This document shows positions 51,880 through 63,800 of a DNA stretch of 64,000 bases, one piece after another. The notes beneath the pieces are model-generated. The model was given only the letters and a program-made list of their open reading frames with translations. It had not been told where the DNA came from and searched no databases. Numbering within the stretch: the first letter of the stretch is position 1; every line of letters starts with the position of its first letter. Source of the stretch: Ectobius pallidus (taxonomy: Eukaryota; Arthropoda; Insecta; Blattodea; Ectobiidae); contig CAXKWD010000011.1 of the NCBI GenBank assembly GCA_964059195.1, positions 29,077,791-29,141,790 on the forward strand, read 5' to 3'. The position numbers and the translations under genes were made by a program.

Positions 51880-52060
51880 TTAGCTCCCCGAAGCCCCCCT
51901 TCAGAGGAAAGACGGCTCGACCTGTTTGTGGAAAACACGGTTTGAAATCTTTATGTGCTGTGTACAATAGACTGAAGCTGATTCTCCACCCACAACACCT
52001 GGCCCATAAATTCTTCATGTCCGATTTGCAGAAGGGAAAGATGGTGCAAACTAAAATACA
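51880..52060. promoter_or_regulatory. Candidate conserved noncoding block
   Basis: About 180 bp of nonrepetitive, balanced sequence (GACGGCTCGACCTGTTTGTG, CACCCACAACACCTGGCCCA) precedes a CT-rich tract. Both strands lack a sustained frame. Confidence 0.25.
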
Positions 52061-52530
52061 CTCAGCTTCCTAGCTTCTGCTCGCTCTCTCCCTTTCTCCC
52101 TCTCTGTCCCTCTCTTTCTCTCTTGTTTCCGCCTCTACGTAATTTCCCTCTACTTCAAAACTTCTCAGTGAAAACCCTTTTTTCGCTTGGTCTTCTTTAG
52201 GTATTCCCAAAAGCCACAACTTCTAGTTCCATGTTGTAGTATAATCGCTAAAATAATCAATTTGTTGTTATGAATTGTAACAAGTGACATTTAGGAGAGG
52301 GGAATTCAAGAGCAAAATTACTCTGGAGTTTTTTCTTTTACTTTAATACTTCTACGAATCACTAATCGCTATTCCAGTTTACAAATAATAAAAGAAATAA
52401 ATGACTGTATGAGTTGATAGAGGTCGGAGAAAAAATAGACGAAACTGAACCTTAAAATTTTTCTGATGAGTTTGTATTGTAATGGTTAGTATAGTTTCTT
52501 ATTTGTCACACATCTTAAGTTATGTATAAG

Positions 52531-52560
52531 GATGGGTGGATGGATGGATGGATGGATGGA
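52531..52560 (+). repeat. (GGAT)n microsatellite
   Basis: About seven units of GGAT/GGTG. Confidence 0.9.
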
Positions 52561-52867
52561 TACATTCAAATGGCATGATACACATTATCTTTCAGGGAAA
52601 CTTTGGAAACTACTTTCTTGGTTTCCTACTGAACCAAAAACTAACAAATTCTCAGAAGCCTAACAAGAAAATGTTGAAATGTTAACGGTTTCATTCTCCT
52701 TTGTCTTCGAACACGTCTTTAATATGTATTTTGTTTTCCTCTAAAGTCTAAATGTTTGCCCCATTAATACTAAAGTACTATTGACGTTTACTGCATACAT
52801 TTTCTGTACCCTGCCCATGTTTCCCCGTGGGTGTGGAGTGGGAGTGAGTGTAGGTCACTCTTGCCTC

Positions 52868-53023
52868 TGTAAAAAAAAAGTAAATGACACACCAATCCCA
52901 TACAACTTAATTTTAAAAGATTTAGGAATTTCTATGGATAATAATTTGAAAGAGAGCACTCAGATTTCAGAAACATGCAGAAAGTTATTCTCTATACGAT
53001 CTATGTCCACCCAAGTGCATTGA
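52868..53023 (+). pseudogene. Non-LTR reverse transcriptase fragment
   Basis: The frame reads VNDTPIPYNLILKDLGISMD, then NNLKESTQISETCRKLFS. This matches the stretch after the catalytic palm in jockey- or CR1-type reverse transcriptases: NG-x-IP ... K-LG-x-x-D-x-x-L ... I-x-x-x-C-x-K. Only about 45 residues survive, with a stop right after. Confidence 0.6.
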
Positions 53024-54125
53024 AAATATCTTGCTTAAAACGTAATGATATTAATGTTATATTTCCTACCGATGCATGCTGTTATGTATAGTTTCGTAAA
53101 GGACTTATGCACATGAAGAAGCATAATGTAAGATGGTCACCTATCAGGACGTTCATCGGGAGAGTCTATTATAAAAAAGAAGGCGAATGATATCTCTGAA
53201 TTCATCCCTCACCTCTCAACGGCCGGCCCTTCGCTGTTCGTTCGCATCTCACCAGTATACAGTCATGCTGTTGAGGTTATGCGTTTATAATGTTATACAG
53301 GAGGTGATTACAATTATTGAATGAGAATGTTGCTTAGCTATGGAATTCGTTTCCGGTAAAATATTACAATACAGATTTCTGAACAGACGTAGGCGTTTCT
53401 AGAATTTCCAGAATAAATCTTAACGTATCGAGACTGGTGACATGTGCAAACATCAGTGCCTACAGAGTCTTCGAACTGATTGTAATCTAAGGAAAAGAGG
53501 ACGAGGATGTGATAAAGAAAATTCGATAAATGTAGATTTCAGACTCATTCTTATACGTTATTGGTACAGATCGAAAGAAAGACATAGGCTAAAAGTTAAA
53601 TAGACAAAGGATAATTTTAAGAAACGAATAAAAGAAATGCATTCGGAATATCAACGTGGAATTAGGAAAGGGAATGGAAAAATGATAAAGAGTACAAGGA
53701 AAGAATTAAAGAAAACATTTAATATTATTGAAAGAAAAAAAAAAACTTTGCAGATTGGAGAACCTTGAGAAAACAGGAGTGCTTTAAGGTAACTACACGG
53801 CCGGTCTGCTTTATGAAGCAATGCAATTAGCACAAAGAAAGTAGAGCTGAGCTTTTCTCCCTATCCAAGGAATTAAATAAATAAAATCAGAGGGCAGAGG
53901 GATCCTGAAGGTGGCTGCGGATTTCACTCGACTTTTACATAAGAGCTAGGCAGCCCCGACCATGCCCGCACAGGCTGTGAATTTAGACTGCAATAATGAA
54001 GTCCTGTAAGGCGGCTACATACCACATCAGGGGTGTCTAACATGATGGTGCCTCAGAACAAAACTGTCATATCTCCAACATGGACGGAATAAAAATTACC
54101 CATGCCAGAACATTGTTACAACACT

Positions 54126-54343
54126 AAGGGCGGCGTGCACCAACCAGGAGTAAACTAAACTAAAGTAGTAAATCTAAGAAGGAAACCTGAAGTAAACAAA
54201 AACCAGTTTGTCTATCTCACTATTAAGTCATAGGAGTAATGTGCTAAAGTGAGACAAATGTACTGGTTTTTGTTTACTTCAGGTTTTCTTCTTAGATTTA
54301 CTACTTTAGTTTGGTTTACTCCTCGTTGGTGCACGTAACCCTT
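54126..54343. mobile_element. Hairpin MITE, about 218 bp
   Basis: AAGGGCGGCGTGCACCAACC at the left mirrors GTTGGTGCACGTAACCCTT at the right. Pairing continues through GGAGTAAAC, AAAGTAGTAAATCTAAGAAG and CTGAAGTAAACAAAAACCAG to a small loop, so nearly the whole element folds into one hairpin. The target-site duplication is unclear. Confidence 0.7.
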
Positions 54344-54641
54344 TGACAATCCTCTTGAAAACAAGACGGCTGACCTGGTAAGGCGAAGACGTATACCAAT
54401 AAGTATCAAACGAGGGCTCCTGGCATTAAAAATTTCTGTAGAAAATTAATTTTCGTTCATTAGAGGGGAAAAATATCCCCTTCCATTTTCATCCTTAATT
54501 TTTTCATTAGATATCGTTATGGATTTTCAAAGACTAAATTAAACTACTTTATTGTCTACAAATTTATGCGTACACTCGTGTACACAAATGTACCGAAGGT
54601 CGTTTGCTTTTGTGAAAAAAGAAATTAATTGTATTAATTAA

Positions 54642-55046
54642 CCTTCCCACTATCACGTTATCTTTGTTATAGGCTACAGACTACCACTGGGATCAAAAAG
54701 ACCCCCAAGTAATTTACATGGGATGTTTTGGAAGTATTGCTATTGTCTTAATGAACTGGCGTAAAAATATAAGTTTTTAACTTGAAAAAGGACAGGTATG
54801 TATATAAGCCTTTTTACTTAATGTTTAATTCAAGGGGGAAAATATTGAATTGGGTCATGTTGGTACCCAATGCAAAAACAATTAATACATTCTAATGTGT
54901 TTAAAATCAAATAAAAAATAATTTAACGTCATTGGATTCAGTTGACTCAGGGGGATAATGTAGTAGTTTTTTTTTAAACTATAATTTTAAAACCAGTGGA
55001 TGTATTTATTTAAAAAATGATTTTGGGGTCATGTTGACTAGGAGGG
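54642..55046. mobile_element. piggyBac-type nonautonomous element, 405 bp
   Basis: TTAA flanks the element at 54638-54641 and 55047-55050. Ends read inward are CCTTCCCACTATCACG and CCCTCCTAGTCAACAT. Just inside lie GGGATCAAAAAGACCCCC and GGGGTCATGTTGAC, the GACCCC-type motifs common in piggyBac relatives. No transposase frame is present. Confidence 0.65.
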
Positions 55047-56108
55047 TTAATAATTTCACAAACTATAAAAGGAAAATAATTCAAATTTATGTTGTGCACT
55101 TTTACGAGCACTCCGTTGAATTAATGGGTAAATTTTTCTGCACGTATTATTGAACTCCAGCTGTTATTGTTTTTTTCATCGAAGGAATAATATTATTTAC
55201 AAACCATTAGGCTTGGCATAAATTTTTAAGGGAAGTTTCTTCAAAATCCCTTGACTTCCTTCGTGAGCTCAAAGTGTTGAGGAGCCAATCCATCGCTAAC
55301 GAATGGAACTTGAGGTAGGAAGGAAGTGACTGGGAGTAAAGTGTTGTCAAATTGTTCACGGTCCCTTTGAGGTTTAAAGACCTTACTTCGTCATTTTTTA
55401 AAAAAATAATATGGAATTTAATCAATTTAACTACAATTAATTATATAAAACTACATTTTATTAATTATTTCTTTGACTTTATTCGTGAAATAGTGGGCAT
55501 CAATTATGAATTCAAGTAATGTGAATATATATTGATGCTTGCAAAAATCTTGCGAAACCCAAGCTTTAAAAACCGACATTCGTTATGAGACCATTTAATA
55601 TAATAATATTTTATTCTATCTTGAAAAATATACACAATAGGATTATGCTCATACTTGAACCAGAAAAGAATGTAATAAGGACTTCTCAAAAAAACATTAT
55701 AGGCCTATAATTAAGGTGATCTGATGTCCTGCTGTCAACAGGATACTTCTTTTTTTAATTCCTTATCCTGCGGCCCGCAAATATGTTCATAAATATCCTG
55801 TTTCTTTAAAATTTCCTGCAAAAAGTCCTGTGATACGGAATGTTATGTGAAATATACCATTTTACCATTCCTATAAAGAGTTTTTTTTATACAGTATAAC
55901 TTTTATGATTGAAAGTCCTTAATGCTAACTACATCCCCTTAACTCTATAAGACATCAGTAATATTATCGCTCTGTGTGTTTGAATATCCTAATAAAATAA
56001 ACAGTGAACATTAATAATACTACATGATGTAGGCTTTCACGGCCGGTGTCCATATTGTTAAAACTTTCCGGGCTCTGTTGCCGTGGTCCATCGGATTGCT
56101 TTCCGGAC

Positions 56109-56140
56109 GTTTCGCCCACAACTGCGGCAGGCATCATCAG
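56109..56140 (-). ncRNA. Hammerhead-ribozyme-like core in the Penelope terminus (minus copy)
   Basis: This is the exact mirror of the plus-copy motif: CTGATGA at 56134-56140 and GAAAC at 56109-56113 read on the minus strand. The same reservations about helix III and cleavage site apply. Confidence 0.4.
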
Positions 56141-57380
56141 CGGTGAGTTCTGCTTCGGAGTTTCCTCGGCGAGGTCTTGCTGTCGACTGATATAGCAGCT
56201 GGATTTCGGCGCGTATTTATAGGCTGTTGGCTGCACATACTCGCACCGTTGCTTGCAGCTGATTGGTCGGTCGTTGTATCAGCCGTTTCTGGTTGGCTCC
56301 CTCTTTCTATTGTACTAGGATCTTCAGATTGGCTGCTAGACTGTTGAATGGCATTGATACTGTTTTGTAGTGCCGGATACCACACCTTGTTTAGTTTTAA
56401 GCCCTCTTCCTTTCTATTGAAGTTGTTTTTATGTTTATAGATTTCTATTGCCTCACGTTGTAATCTTGCTTGATAGGTTTTTGTAGTTGCCAAGATTTTA
56501 GTTTGGTTGAAGCAGATGTCGTGCTCGTTACCGGAATGTGCATGCTCCGCTACTGCAGATTTCTCGACCTGTCCCAGGCGGCAATATCTCTCGTGTTCTT
56601 TCAATCTTATATCTATGCTGCGTTTTGACGTACCTACGTATACAGCTCCACAAGAACAAGGTATCCTGTACACACCGGCAGAAGACAGAGGTTTTCTGAT
56701 GTCTTTGGCAGAACGTAGTGCATCTCTGAGTTGTAAAGTGGGCTTGAAAACAGTCTTTACTCCATGTCGCGCCAATAGCCGACCAATGCGATCTGTTACA
56801 TTCTCAACGTAAGGCAAGAATGCAACGCCCCTCTCTGTCCCACGCTGACTGGAAGCGGAAGGTCTTCCAATTCTTGGCCGCGCAGCTCTTTTAATTTCCT
56901 GCGTCGTGTATCCATTAGCCTGAAGTGCGAGGTTTAAATGTTGCATTTCTTCAGGGAGACGATGCGGTTCACAAATCCGGTTTGCTCTGGTTATAAGAGT
57001 TTTCAATACTGCACGTTTTTGGGCCGGGTGATGATTTGACCTCTTATGTAAATGACGATCAGTGTGTGTAGGTTTTCGGTATACTGTATGGCCTATAGTT
57101 CCGTCACTATTCCTATTAACCAAAACATCCAGGAATGGAAGTAGTCCATTGTTCTCTTTTTCCATAGTGAATTGGATTCTGGGATGTATACCATTTAGAT
57201 GGTGCAAAAAATCCGTTAGAGCTTCCTCTCCATGACCCCAGACGACAAATGTGTCATCAACAAATCTGTACCAGTTGCGAGGTTTTTGATGATAGCTGTT
57301 CAATGCTTTGGTTTCAAAGAATTCCATGTAGAAATTCGCAACAACAGGGCTCAGTGGGCTCCCCATAGCAACACCATTCT
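56137..57380 (-). pseudogene. Penelope-like reverse transcriptase/GIY-YIG endonuclease, 5'-truncated (minus copy)
   Basis: This is the mirror image of the plus copy. The frame is open from the junction at 57380 (codons for NGVA precede the first ATG at 57366) to the stop at 56137, giving 409 residues that match the last 409 residues of the plus copy. It begins just upstream of reverse transcriptase motif B, so motif A and one catalytic aspartate are absent; motif C (FVDD) and the whole GIY-YIG domain are present. It cannot encode an active polymerase. Equality of the two arms suggests that both were copied from the same RNA or corrected by gene conversion. Confidence 0.9.
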
Positions 57381-58829
57381 CCTTTTATTGAAAAGGTAAA
57401 AAACATTCATCTTCAACCAGACGACCTGCTTATAAGCTTCGATGTCGTTTCTCTCTTCACCATGGTTCCGGTGGAGGATGTCATTCAGCAGATACGACAG
57501 ATATTTTCGGAAGACATATGTCATTTATTTCAACATGTATTAACTACGACGTACTTTCAATGGGATCAGAGGTTCTATGAACAAAAGAATGGTGTTGCTA
57601 TGGGGAGCCCACTGAGCCCTGTTGTTGCGAATTTCTACATGGAATTCTTTGAAACCAAAGCATTGAACAGCTATCATCAAAAACCTCGCAACTGGTACAG
57701 ATTTGTTGATGACACATTTGTCGTCTGGGGTCATGGAGAGGAAGCTCTAACGGATTTTTTGCACCATCTAAATGGTATACATCCCAGAATCCAATTCACT
57801 ATGGAAAAAGAGAACAATGGACTACTTCCATTCCTGGATGTTTTGGTTAATAGGAATAGTGACGGAACTATAGGCCATACAGTATACCGAAAACCTACAC
57901 ACACTGATCGTCATTTACATAAGAGGTCAAATCATCACCCGGCCCAAAAACGTGCAGTATTGAAAACTCTTATAACCAGAGCAAACCGGATTTGTGAACC
58001 GCATCGTCTCCCTGAAGAAATGCAACATTTAAACCTCGCACTTCAGGCTAATGGATACACGACGCAGGAAATTAAAAGAGCTGCGCGGCCAAGAATTGGA
58101 AGACCTTCCGCTTCCAGTCAGCGTGGGACAGAGAGGGGCGTTGCATTCTTGCCTTACGTTGAGAATGTAACAGATCGCATTGGTCGGCTATTGGCGCGAC
58201 ATGGAGTAAAGACTGTTTTCAAGCCCACTTTACAACTCAGAGATGCACTACGTTCTGCCAAAGACATCAGAAAACCTCTGTCTTCTGCCGGTGTGTACAG
58301 GATACCTTGTTCTTGTGGAGCTGTATACGTAGGTACGTCAAAACGCAGCATAGATATAAGATTGAAAGAACACGAGAGATATTGCCGCCTGGGACAGGTC
58401 GAGAAATCTGCAGTAGCGGAGCATGCACATTCCGGTAACGAGCACGACATCTGCTTCAACCAAACTAAAATCTTGGCAACTACAAAAACCTATCAAGCAA
58501 GATTACAACGTGAGGCAATAGAAATCTATAAACATAAAAACAACTTCAATAGAAAGGAAGAGGGCTTAAAACTAAACAAGGTGTGGTATCCGGCACTACA
58601 AAACAGTATCAATGCCATTCAACAGTCTAGCAGCCAATCTGAAGATCCTAGTACAATAGAAAGAGGGAGCCAACCAGAAACGGCTGATACAACGACCGAC
58701 CAATCAGCTGCAAGCAACGGTGCGAGTATGTGCAGCCAACAGCCTATAAATACGCGCCGAAATCCAGCTGCTATATCAGTCGACAGCAAGACCTCGCCGA
58801 GGAAACTCCGAAGCAGAACTCACCGCTGA
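57381..58829 (+). pseudogene. Penelope-like reverse transcriptase/GIY-YIG endonuclease, 5'-truncated (plus copy)
   Basis: The frame is open from the junction at 57381, without a start, to a TGA at 58827-58829; the first ATG is at 57462 and gives 455 residues. Before that ATG the frame carries reverse transcriptase motif A, FDVVSLFT (catalytic Asp codon at 57441). Counting from the ATG: motif B GSPLSPVVANFY at 48-59, motif C RFVDD at 80-84, then thumb-like sequence. A GIY-YIG nuclease domain follows, with GVY at 277-279, CSC at 283-285, YVG at 289-291, the conserved Arg near 300 and His 304. Cys and His spacing agrees with the zinc-finger-like nuclease of Penelope elements. Full-length proteins are roughly 700-900 residues, so the fingers and N-terminal region are missing. 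No internal stop is seen, implying recent insertion. A cellular gene is unlikely given the mirrored copy. Confidence 0.9.
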
Positions 58830-58857
58830 TGATGCCTGCCGCAGTTGTGGGCGAAAC
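58826..58857 (+). ncRNA. Hammerhead-ribozyme-like core in the Penelope terminus (plus copy)
   Basis: CTGATGA at 58826-58832 and CGAAAC at 58852-58857 are separated by a possible short stem (GCC ... GGC). This has the order and spacing of the hammerhead core. Penelope-like elements are known to carry minimal hammerhead motifs in their terminal repeats. The stop codon TGA of the reverse transcriptase frame lies inside the CTGATGA box. I could not build a convincing helix III or a cleavage-site UH, and the first base pair of helix II would be T:C, so activity is not established. Confidence 0.4.
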
Positions 58858-59590
58858 GTCCGGAAAGCAATCCGATGGACCACGGCAACAGAGCCCGGAA
58901 AGTTTTAACAATATTAATAATACTATTTGCCAAATTGGCTAATAAGAATTATTAATAGTAAAACAATTTTATATGCAACATCTTTTAAATTGAAAACAGA
59001 TTATTTCATTTGTTAGTTACATCCAATAAAGAGAGTATATTAGCATTAAAGTGGCTGGTGTAAGATTTTCTTTATGGCCTATTACGTTAGTATCCCAAGA
59101 TAGAAAAAAATTATGGCCTAGTGTGCCATGCCCACTTAAACGTTAGGGTCTTGCTTTTTGTGTCTGAAATTCTAGTCAGCCTACCTATAACAGCCTGTAA
59201 GAACATAATTATAATCACTAGAACATATTATGCCCTTAATATCTGTAAAGCCCTCCTTGTCACCGAAAGAATTTTAAACCAACTTAACAAGAACAATCAA
59301 AGAATATTCGCCTTCCGCTTATACAAACATAGCATCTTTGCACGGTACAGCGAATCTTACCATAGTAGGCCTACCAGTAATACTAAGAATAAGACTGTAT
59401 TTTACATTCTATTCTCGTATTATATCAGTAATGTACAAATTCTTGCACAACGGACTAAACTTATCCCGTGCTTTCTTCAGAAAGGTTGATTATGTTAGAT
59501 TTTAAATGCTATTTTCACCCTGGAATTATTCATTCTGGCAAGTATAACCCGAAATTCGAGGGTTCGAACACCACTATATTATGTGCTTAT

Positions 59591-59915
59591 CAGGGTTTAA
59601 GCTAGGAAAAAAGAAACCTATAGCAAAAGAGCGAAAGTGGGTAACAAAGCTTTAGCAAAATGATAAAATACAAATTTATTGCTAAAAGTTAATTTTAACT
59701 ACATTTTTTATGTAGCTTCAAAATAATAAAAATAAAATGCTACAAATAACAAACTGAACTATAAAGCAAATTATTATAATTTTTTCAAAACACTTTGGTT
59801 TGGAATTTAACACTTTTCTGTTTCAAATTGGCCCATTTCTCCTTTCGCATTTTTGCGAAAGTGGCTACAATTTCTTTCGAATTTCGCGAAAAATGCGATC
59901 GTAGCTTAAACCCTG
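59591..59915. mobile_element. hAT-type MITE, 325 bp
   Basis: Termini CAGGGTTTAAGCTA and TAGCTTAAACCCTG are perfect inverted repeats. The 8-bp duplication GTGCTTAT occurs at 59583-59590 and 59916-59923. CAGGG ends with 8-bp duplications are the hAT signature. GCGAAAGTGG recurs near both ends in direct orientation, probably as a subterminal motif. Confidence 0.88.
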
Positions 59916-60412
59916 GTGCTTATACAATACTTTTACACTACTTTAGCCACATGTGTTCCCTATGTACAACCCTGAGCTGTGCCACACAATCTCACCTCTC
60001 CCGGAGATGGCCCACGGCCGAGGAAGAGGGATGCAAGGAAAGACACAATGGACTTGTTAACGCAATTACATGATCCTTCTTCCCCCTCTCATTCCAACTC
60101 TTAACTCGTATCCACTTGTTCTCAAGCAGGCATGACGTCTAGATTAAATTCATGTTCAGGGAGACGCTCTCTAGATTAACTCATTTTTCAACCAGAAATT
60201 AGAAACTCAAAGTGCTATCCCCGTGTCTTTCCTTCCTTCGTCCTTCACTTACATTACGCCTTGGCATTTACGTAATAACTTACATGCAATGTTTAGGCAT
60301 TCAATGAAATTAGTTCTGCAACCTGCAGACTCTTATTTACAGGGGGTTCTCACACGAAAAGCAGCGAGCTTTGCAGTTACGTCGTTGTTGATAAGATACT
60401 TTTGAAGACTAG

Positions 60413-60643
60413 ACGTCGGTATATTCGTTAAAATAGGAGCAACGGTAATGGAGTAAATTAAAAGAGAAAAAGAATAGTAGACCTACATTTAAAACTTCTG
60501 GTTAATAATATTCCTTTGTATTTGAGTGAACGTCGGTATATTCGTTAAAATACGAACAACGGTAATGGAGTAAATTAAAAGAGAAAAAATAGTAGACCTA
60601 CATTTCAAACTTCTGTTTAATAATATTCTTTAGTATAAGAGGA
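60413..60643 (+). repeat. Tandem duplication, 117-bp unit, two copies
   Basis: ACGTCGGTATATTCGTTAAA starts at 60413 and 60530. The units share CAACGGTAATGGAGTAAATT and AGTAGACCTACATTT with several substitutions and a small deletion. Confidence 0.85.
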
Positions 60644-60798
60644 ATTCTTGTGTATATTTCGGCATTTGCCAGTAGACCTACTCGAAAACTATTATAACAA
60701 ACCACATTTCAAGATGTGAAACTTCAAAGCCTCCTTGCCAAATTGCAGCTTATATATAATCGGGTTGCTGTGAAATCTTACAAAATCGTAGTAGGTAA

Positions 60799-60823
60799 TT
60801 TTTTTTTTTTTTTTTTTTTTTTT
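60799..60823 (+). repeat. Poly(T) tract, 25 bp
   Basis: Uninterrupted run of T, possibly the poly(A) tail of a minus-strand retroposed sequence, although no SINE or LINE body was recognised next to it. Confidence 0.9.
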
Positions 60824-63800
60824 AAATGAGGATATGTGAATTACTACAATCTCTGAAGAATCACAACATGTTAATTTCTACAATTACCCTTCACACTACA
60901 GATATCTGTGAAGCTTTCCACGCTGACCTAATGCTAATTGTTATTATCACAACATTTACATAATAAACTTTATAGCTATTGAAGAAAATGCAATAAATAA
61001 ATAAAACACTCGCATACCTAAAACCACGCAGTGCAGGACCGGTAAATGTCTTATTAGAAAAAGAAAATAATACATTGGAGAAAGAAAGAAGAAAGGCGAT
61101 GAATAAATATTTATGTGGGTGCATCACAGATTTGATTACGCGAAGAAAATGTCTTACAGGAATAAAATATCAAGAATTTGACATATTTTTTCCTTTAAAC
61201 GATTTAATACCTAGCTGCCACAGTGTTAAGATTTTAATGCGTAACTTTTGACAATGTTATAAATTCAAGCAATGGACAAGGATAAAAGATTTGACGACCC
61301 GGCCTTTATTAAAGTGAGTCAGTCTCAAGTTTTTTTGGAAAATTTTGTTTTTGTAGTAGTTCACATTACTTTTCTTTGCCAAAAATTCACGTATCGGATT
61401 TTAGGAATTCACATGTCAAAATCCTCAAAACAGAAACTTTGTAGGAATTCACCTAACCCGGTTTAATCCTGGACTTTAGCGTTTTTAAAATATGCAATTA
61501 TGTCACTAAATAACTGAAAAAAGTACCCGACAAATGGTTTCAGGAAGTTTTTTATTTGCCGTTTACTATTCAGTATTAAAGCTATTATTAATAATTATAT
61601 TGTGATAACCAGAATCATTAGAGTGTTATTAGTATCGTTACTACATTATTATTATTGTTACCATACTAACACTCAGTTACGTCTATTACTTCTATGACAT
61701 GTCTCTTTATCCAGCAATTATGGCAATTAGATAACTGCAGGTCAATCATAATGCGCACTGTATGCTATGTTTGGAAAGTCGTAGCCTTCATTTTAATGGC
61801 AAGATTAGTGAATGGGACCAAAAATACACTTAATTTATAAATTAAGAAATATACACTTAGCTGTTACACATGACGGAAGATGGTACCATAATGGATTGGA
61901 AGGATTTAGCTAAGCTAGTCTATGGACCTAATTTGTTGTCTATAATAGGCCTATATGGAGTGATAGGCTAGGATAGGTAACAGTGATGATGATGATGATG
62001 ATGACGATAATAATACATATTTCATTGTATTACGGTAATTCGAAAATGCGTTCAACAAACACAGACATTTTCAGATTACATATAGGCTATTCAGTAGGCT
62101 TACATACGGATCTGAAGGTACTCAAATGAGAACTCAAGACCCACACAGCTCGGATCCGTTCTGAGATGAGAAAGAGCTGTGCTTTAAAAGATCTGAATAC
62201 AATTTATTTATTTATTTAATCAAGAATGAACATTACAGATATACATCCAATTACAATGCTCTTGACTATGCTAGCAATACAGCATGTACTTACAATACAC
62301 AAAAATGAAATAGGTGAATAAAAAGTAGGAAAATTAGAATAAGAAAATTAGAATTAGAGTGTGGAGTAAAGAGAATAGGAGAGAGTAAAGAGAACGAGAG
62401 AGATTAAGAAGAAAGCAAGCATGAAAAACAATAACTAATGTATTTATGCCTACCCTTTTAACTTCGTTTTAAATTGACCGGGAGCAAAGGATCACAAATT
62501 AACGCAGTAAAATCTAGCTTGGCCTCAGCATCTGTTTTAATGCCCGTTCTAAACTACATTGTTTTTAGCTGAATCGGGAAAACATTGCCATTCATGGATA
62601 TAGAGCTTCGCTTGGGATAAAGTGAAGTTTTACGTTTTGCATAAAGACAATATTGGTGGGAACAGCTTGGAGAAATACTTGATAATTTCAGTAGTGTAAT
62701 TCCCCCGATGCCACTGTGTATACATTTTGTTATTACTTAAGTACAATACTAGTTGATTTTGATCCAATCTCCTTGGGAGATCGGAGGATTGTGGCGGGGG
62801 TGGAAGGAGGATGGAGTACGCCATTGCCATTAGTTAGGAGTGCTAGCAAAACGTTGCCTTGATGGAATGTATGGGGATAGTGGGATCCAAATAGCTTCCC
62901 CATCATCTCAAACTCGAGGCCGGGGAAAAAGCGGATGGGAAGAGATGACGTTCGCAGCCTTAATATTCAAGAATTGGAACCAAATGAATATTAAACAAGG
63001 TAATCGTTTTAACATTGCTGCCACTTCGACATTACTTTTCTCAGGGAGAGTCAGAGTGGAAGGGGGACGGGGGTCTTATATTAAAAGCGGCTAGATGAGC
63101 GGTTTGTAGGGGGTTGAGGGTATAACTTAAACCCCCTCCACCAGTTCTTGCTTAAAATTCTGTACGTTCTAAAGAAAACTGGGGAGAAATCTTTAAGAAA
63201 AATATGCAGGAATTTAGATAATATTGATGGAATAGATTTTAAACACAGGCGTTTATAATTTTATTTAGCGATCGTTATTGTACAAGATTTACTCTGTCGA
63301 GGGTGGAGTTTTATATTAAGGGAAAACACGTGGTAGGCAGAAAATAAACACACTGAAAATACTAATAGTTCTAGAGGTAAACTGCTTTGGAAAAGCAATC
63401 CAAGGGAGAGAGAGGTAAACTTCTGACTAGCATTAATGTTCTAACTTTAATATTTTAAATTTCAGAATCGTACAATTTTTATTGACATTCAATTTGGCAC
63501 GGTTATATGCATTGTCAGCACTATTTTTTATATTTTTAAAACACTTTCTTAAAGCATGCAGGAATTAGAATTAGTAAACTTAATGATTGTTGGTGAACTG
63601 TTGTATGTTCTCTAGGGTTTTCACTCCTCATACCATCAATAATAACATAAACCAAGGAAGATACTAGAGATGGATGTGGCTTGTCTATCTAATCATTATA
63701 GTAAGACTATGTTCACAAAGTATTTCAGGATTGAGATTATATTAATAATCTATTATGAACAATTAATCTATACATAAATGGCTAAAATGTAGTTACTTAC

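Larger units (their letters stand above)
56023..58912. mobile_element. Penelope-like retroelement, head-to-head inverted dimer with target-site duplication
   Basis: Two 1,329-bp arms face outward: 56052-57380 (minus) and 57586-58914 (plus). Paired coordinates always sum to 114966, so there is no insertion or deletion between them, and the encoded proteins look identical. A 205-bp spacer (57381-57585) contains further element sequence (reverse transcriptase motif A) present only in the plus copy. The left arm continues another 29 bp (56023-56051, ending in a TTTCACGGCCGG-containing terminus) that the right arm lacks. ATTAATAATACTA occurs at 56010-56022 and again at 58913-58925, overlapping the right end by 2 bp, so the whole palindrome looks like one insertion. 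Penelope elements are known for 5' truncation and inverted or partially tandem copies. Both copies lack the N-terminal half of a normal element and are presumably dead. Confidence 0.9.

Noticed and set aside
56507..58459. 101-codon frames at 56507-56812 and 58154-58459
   Set aside because: Antisense of the Penelope coding region, appearing twice because of the palindrome.
62200..62420. Possible LINE 3' end after a TTTATTTATTTATTT tract
   Set aside because: No reverse transcriptase remnant or duplication could be seen beside it.
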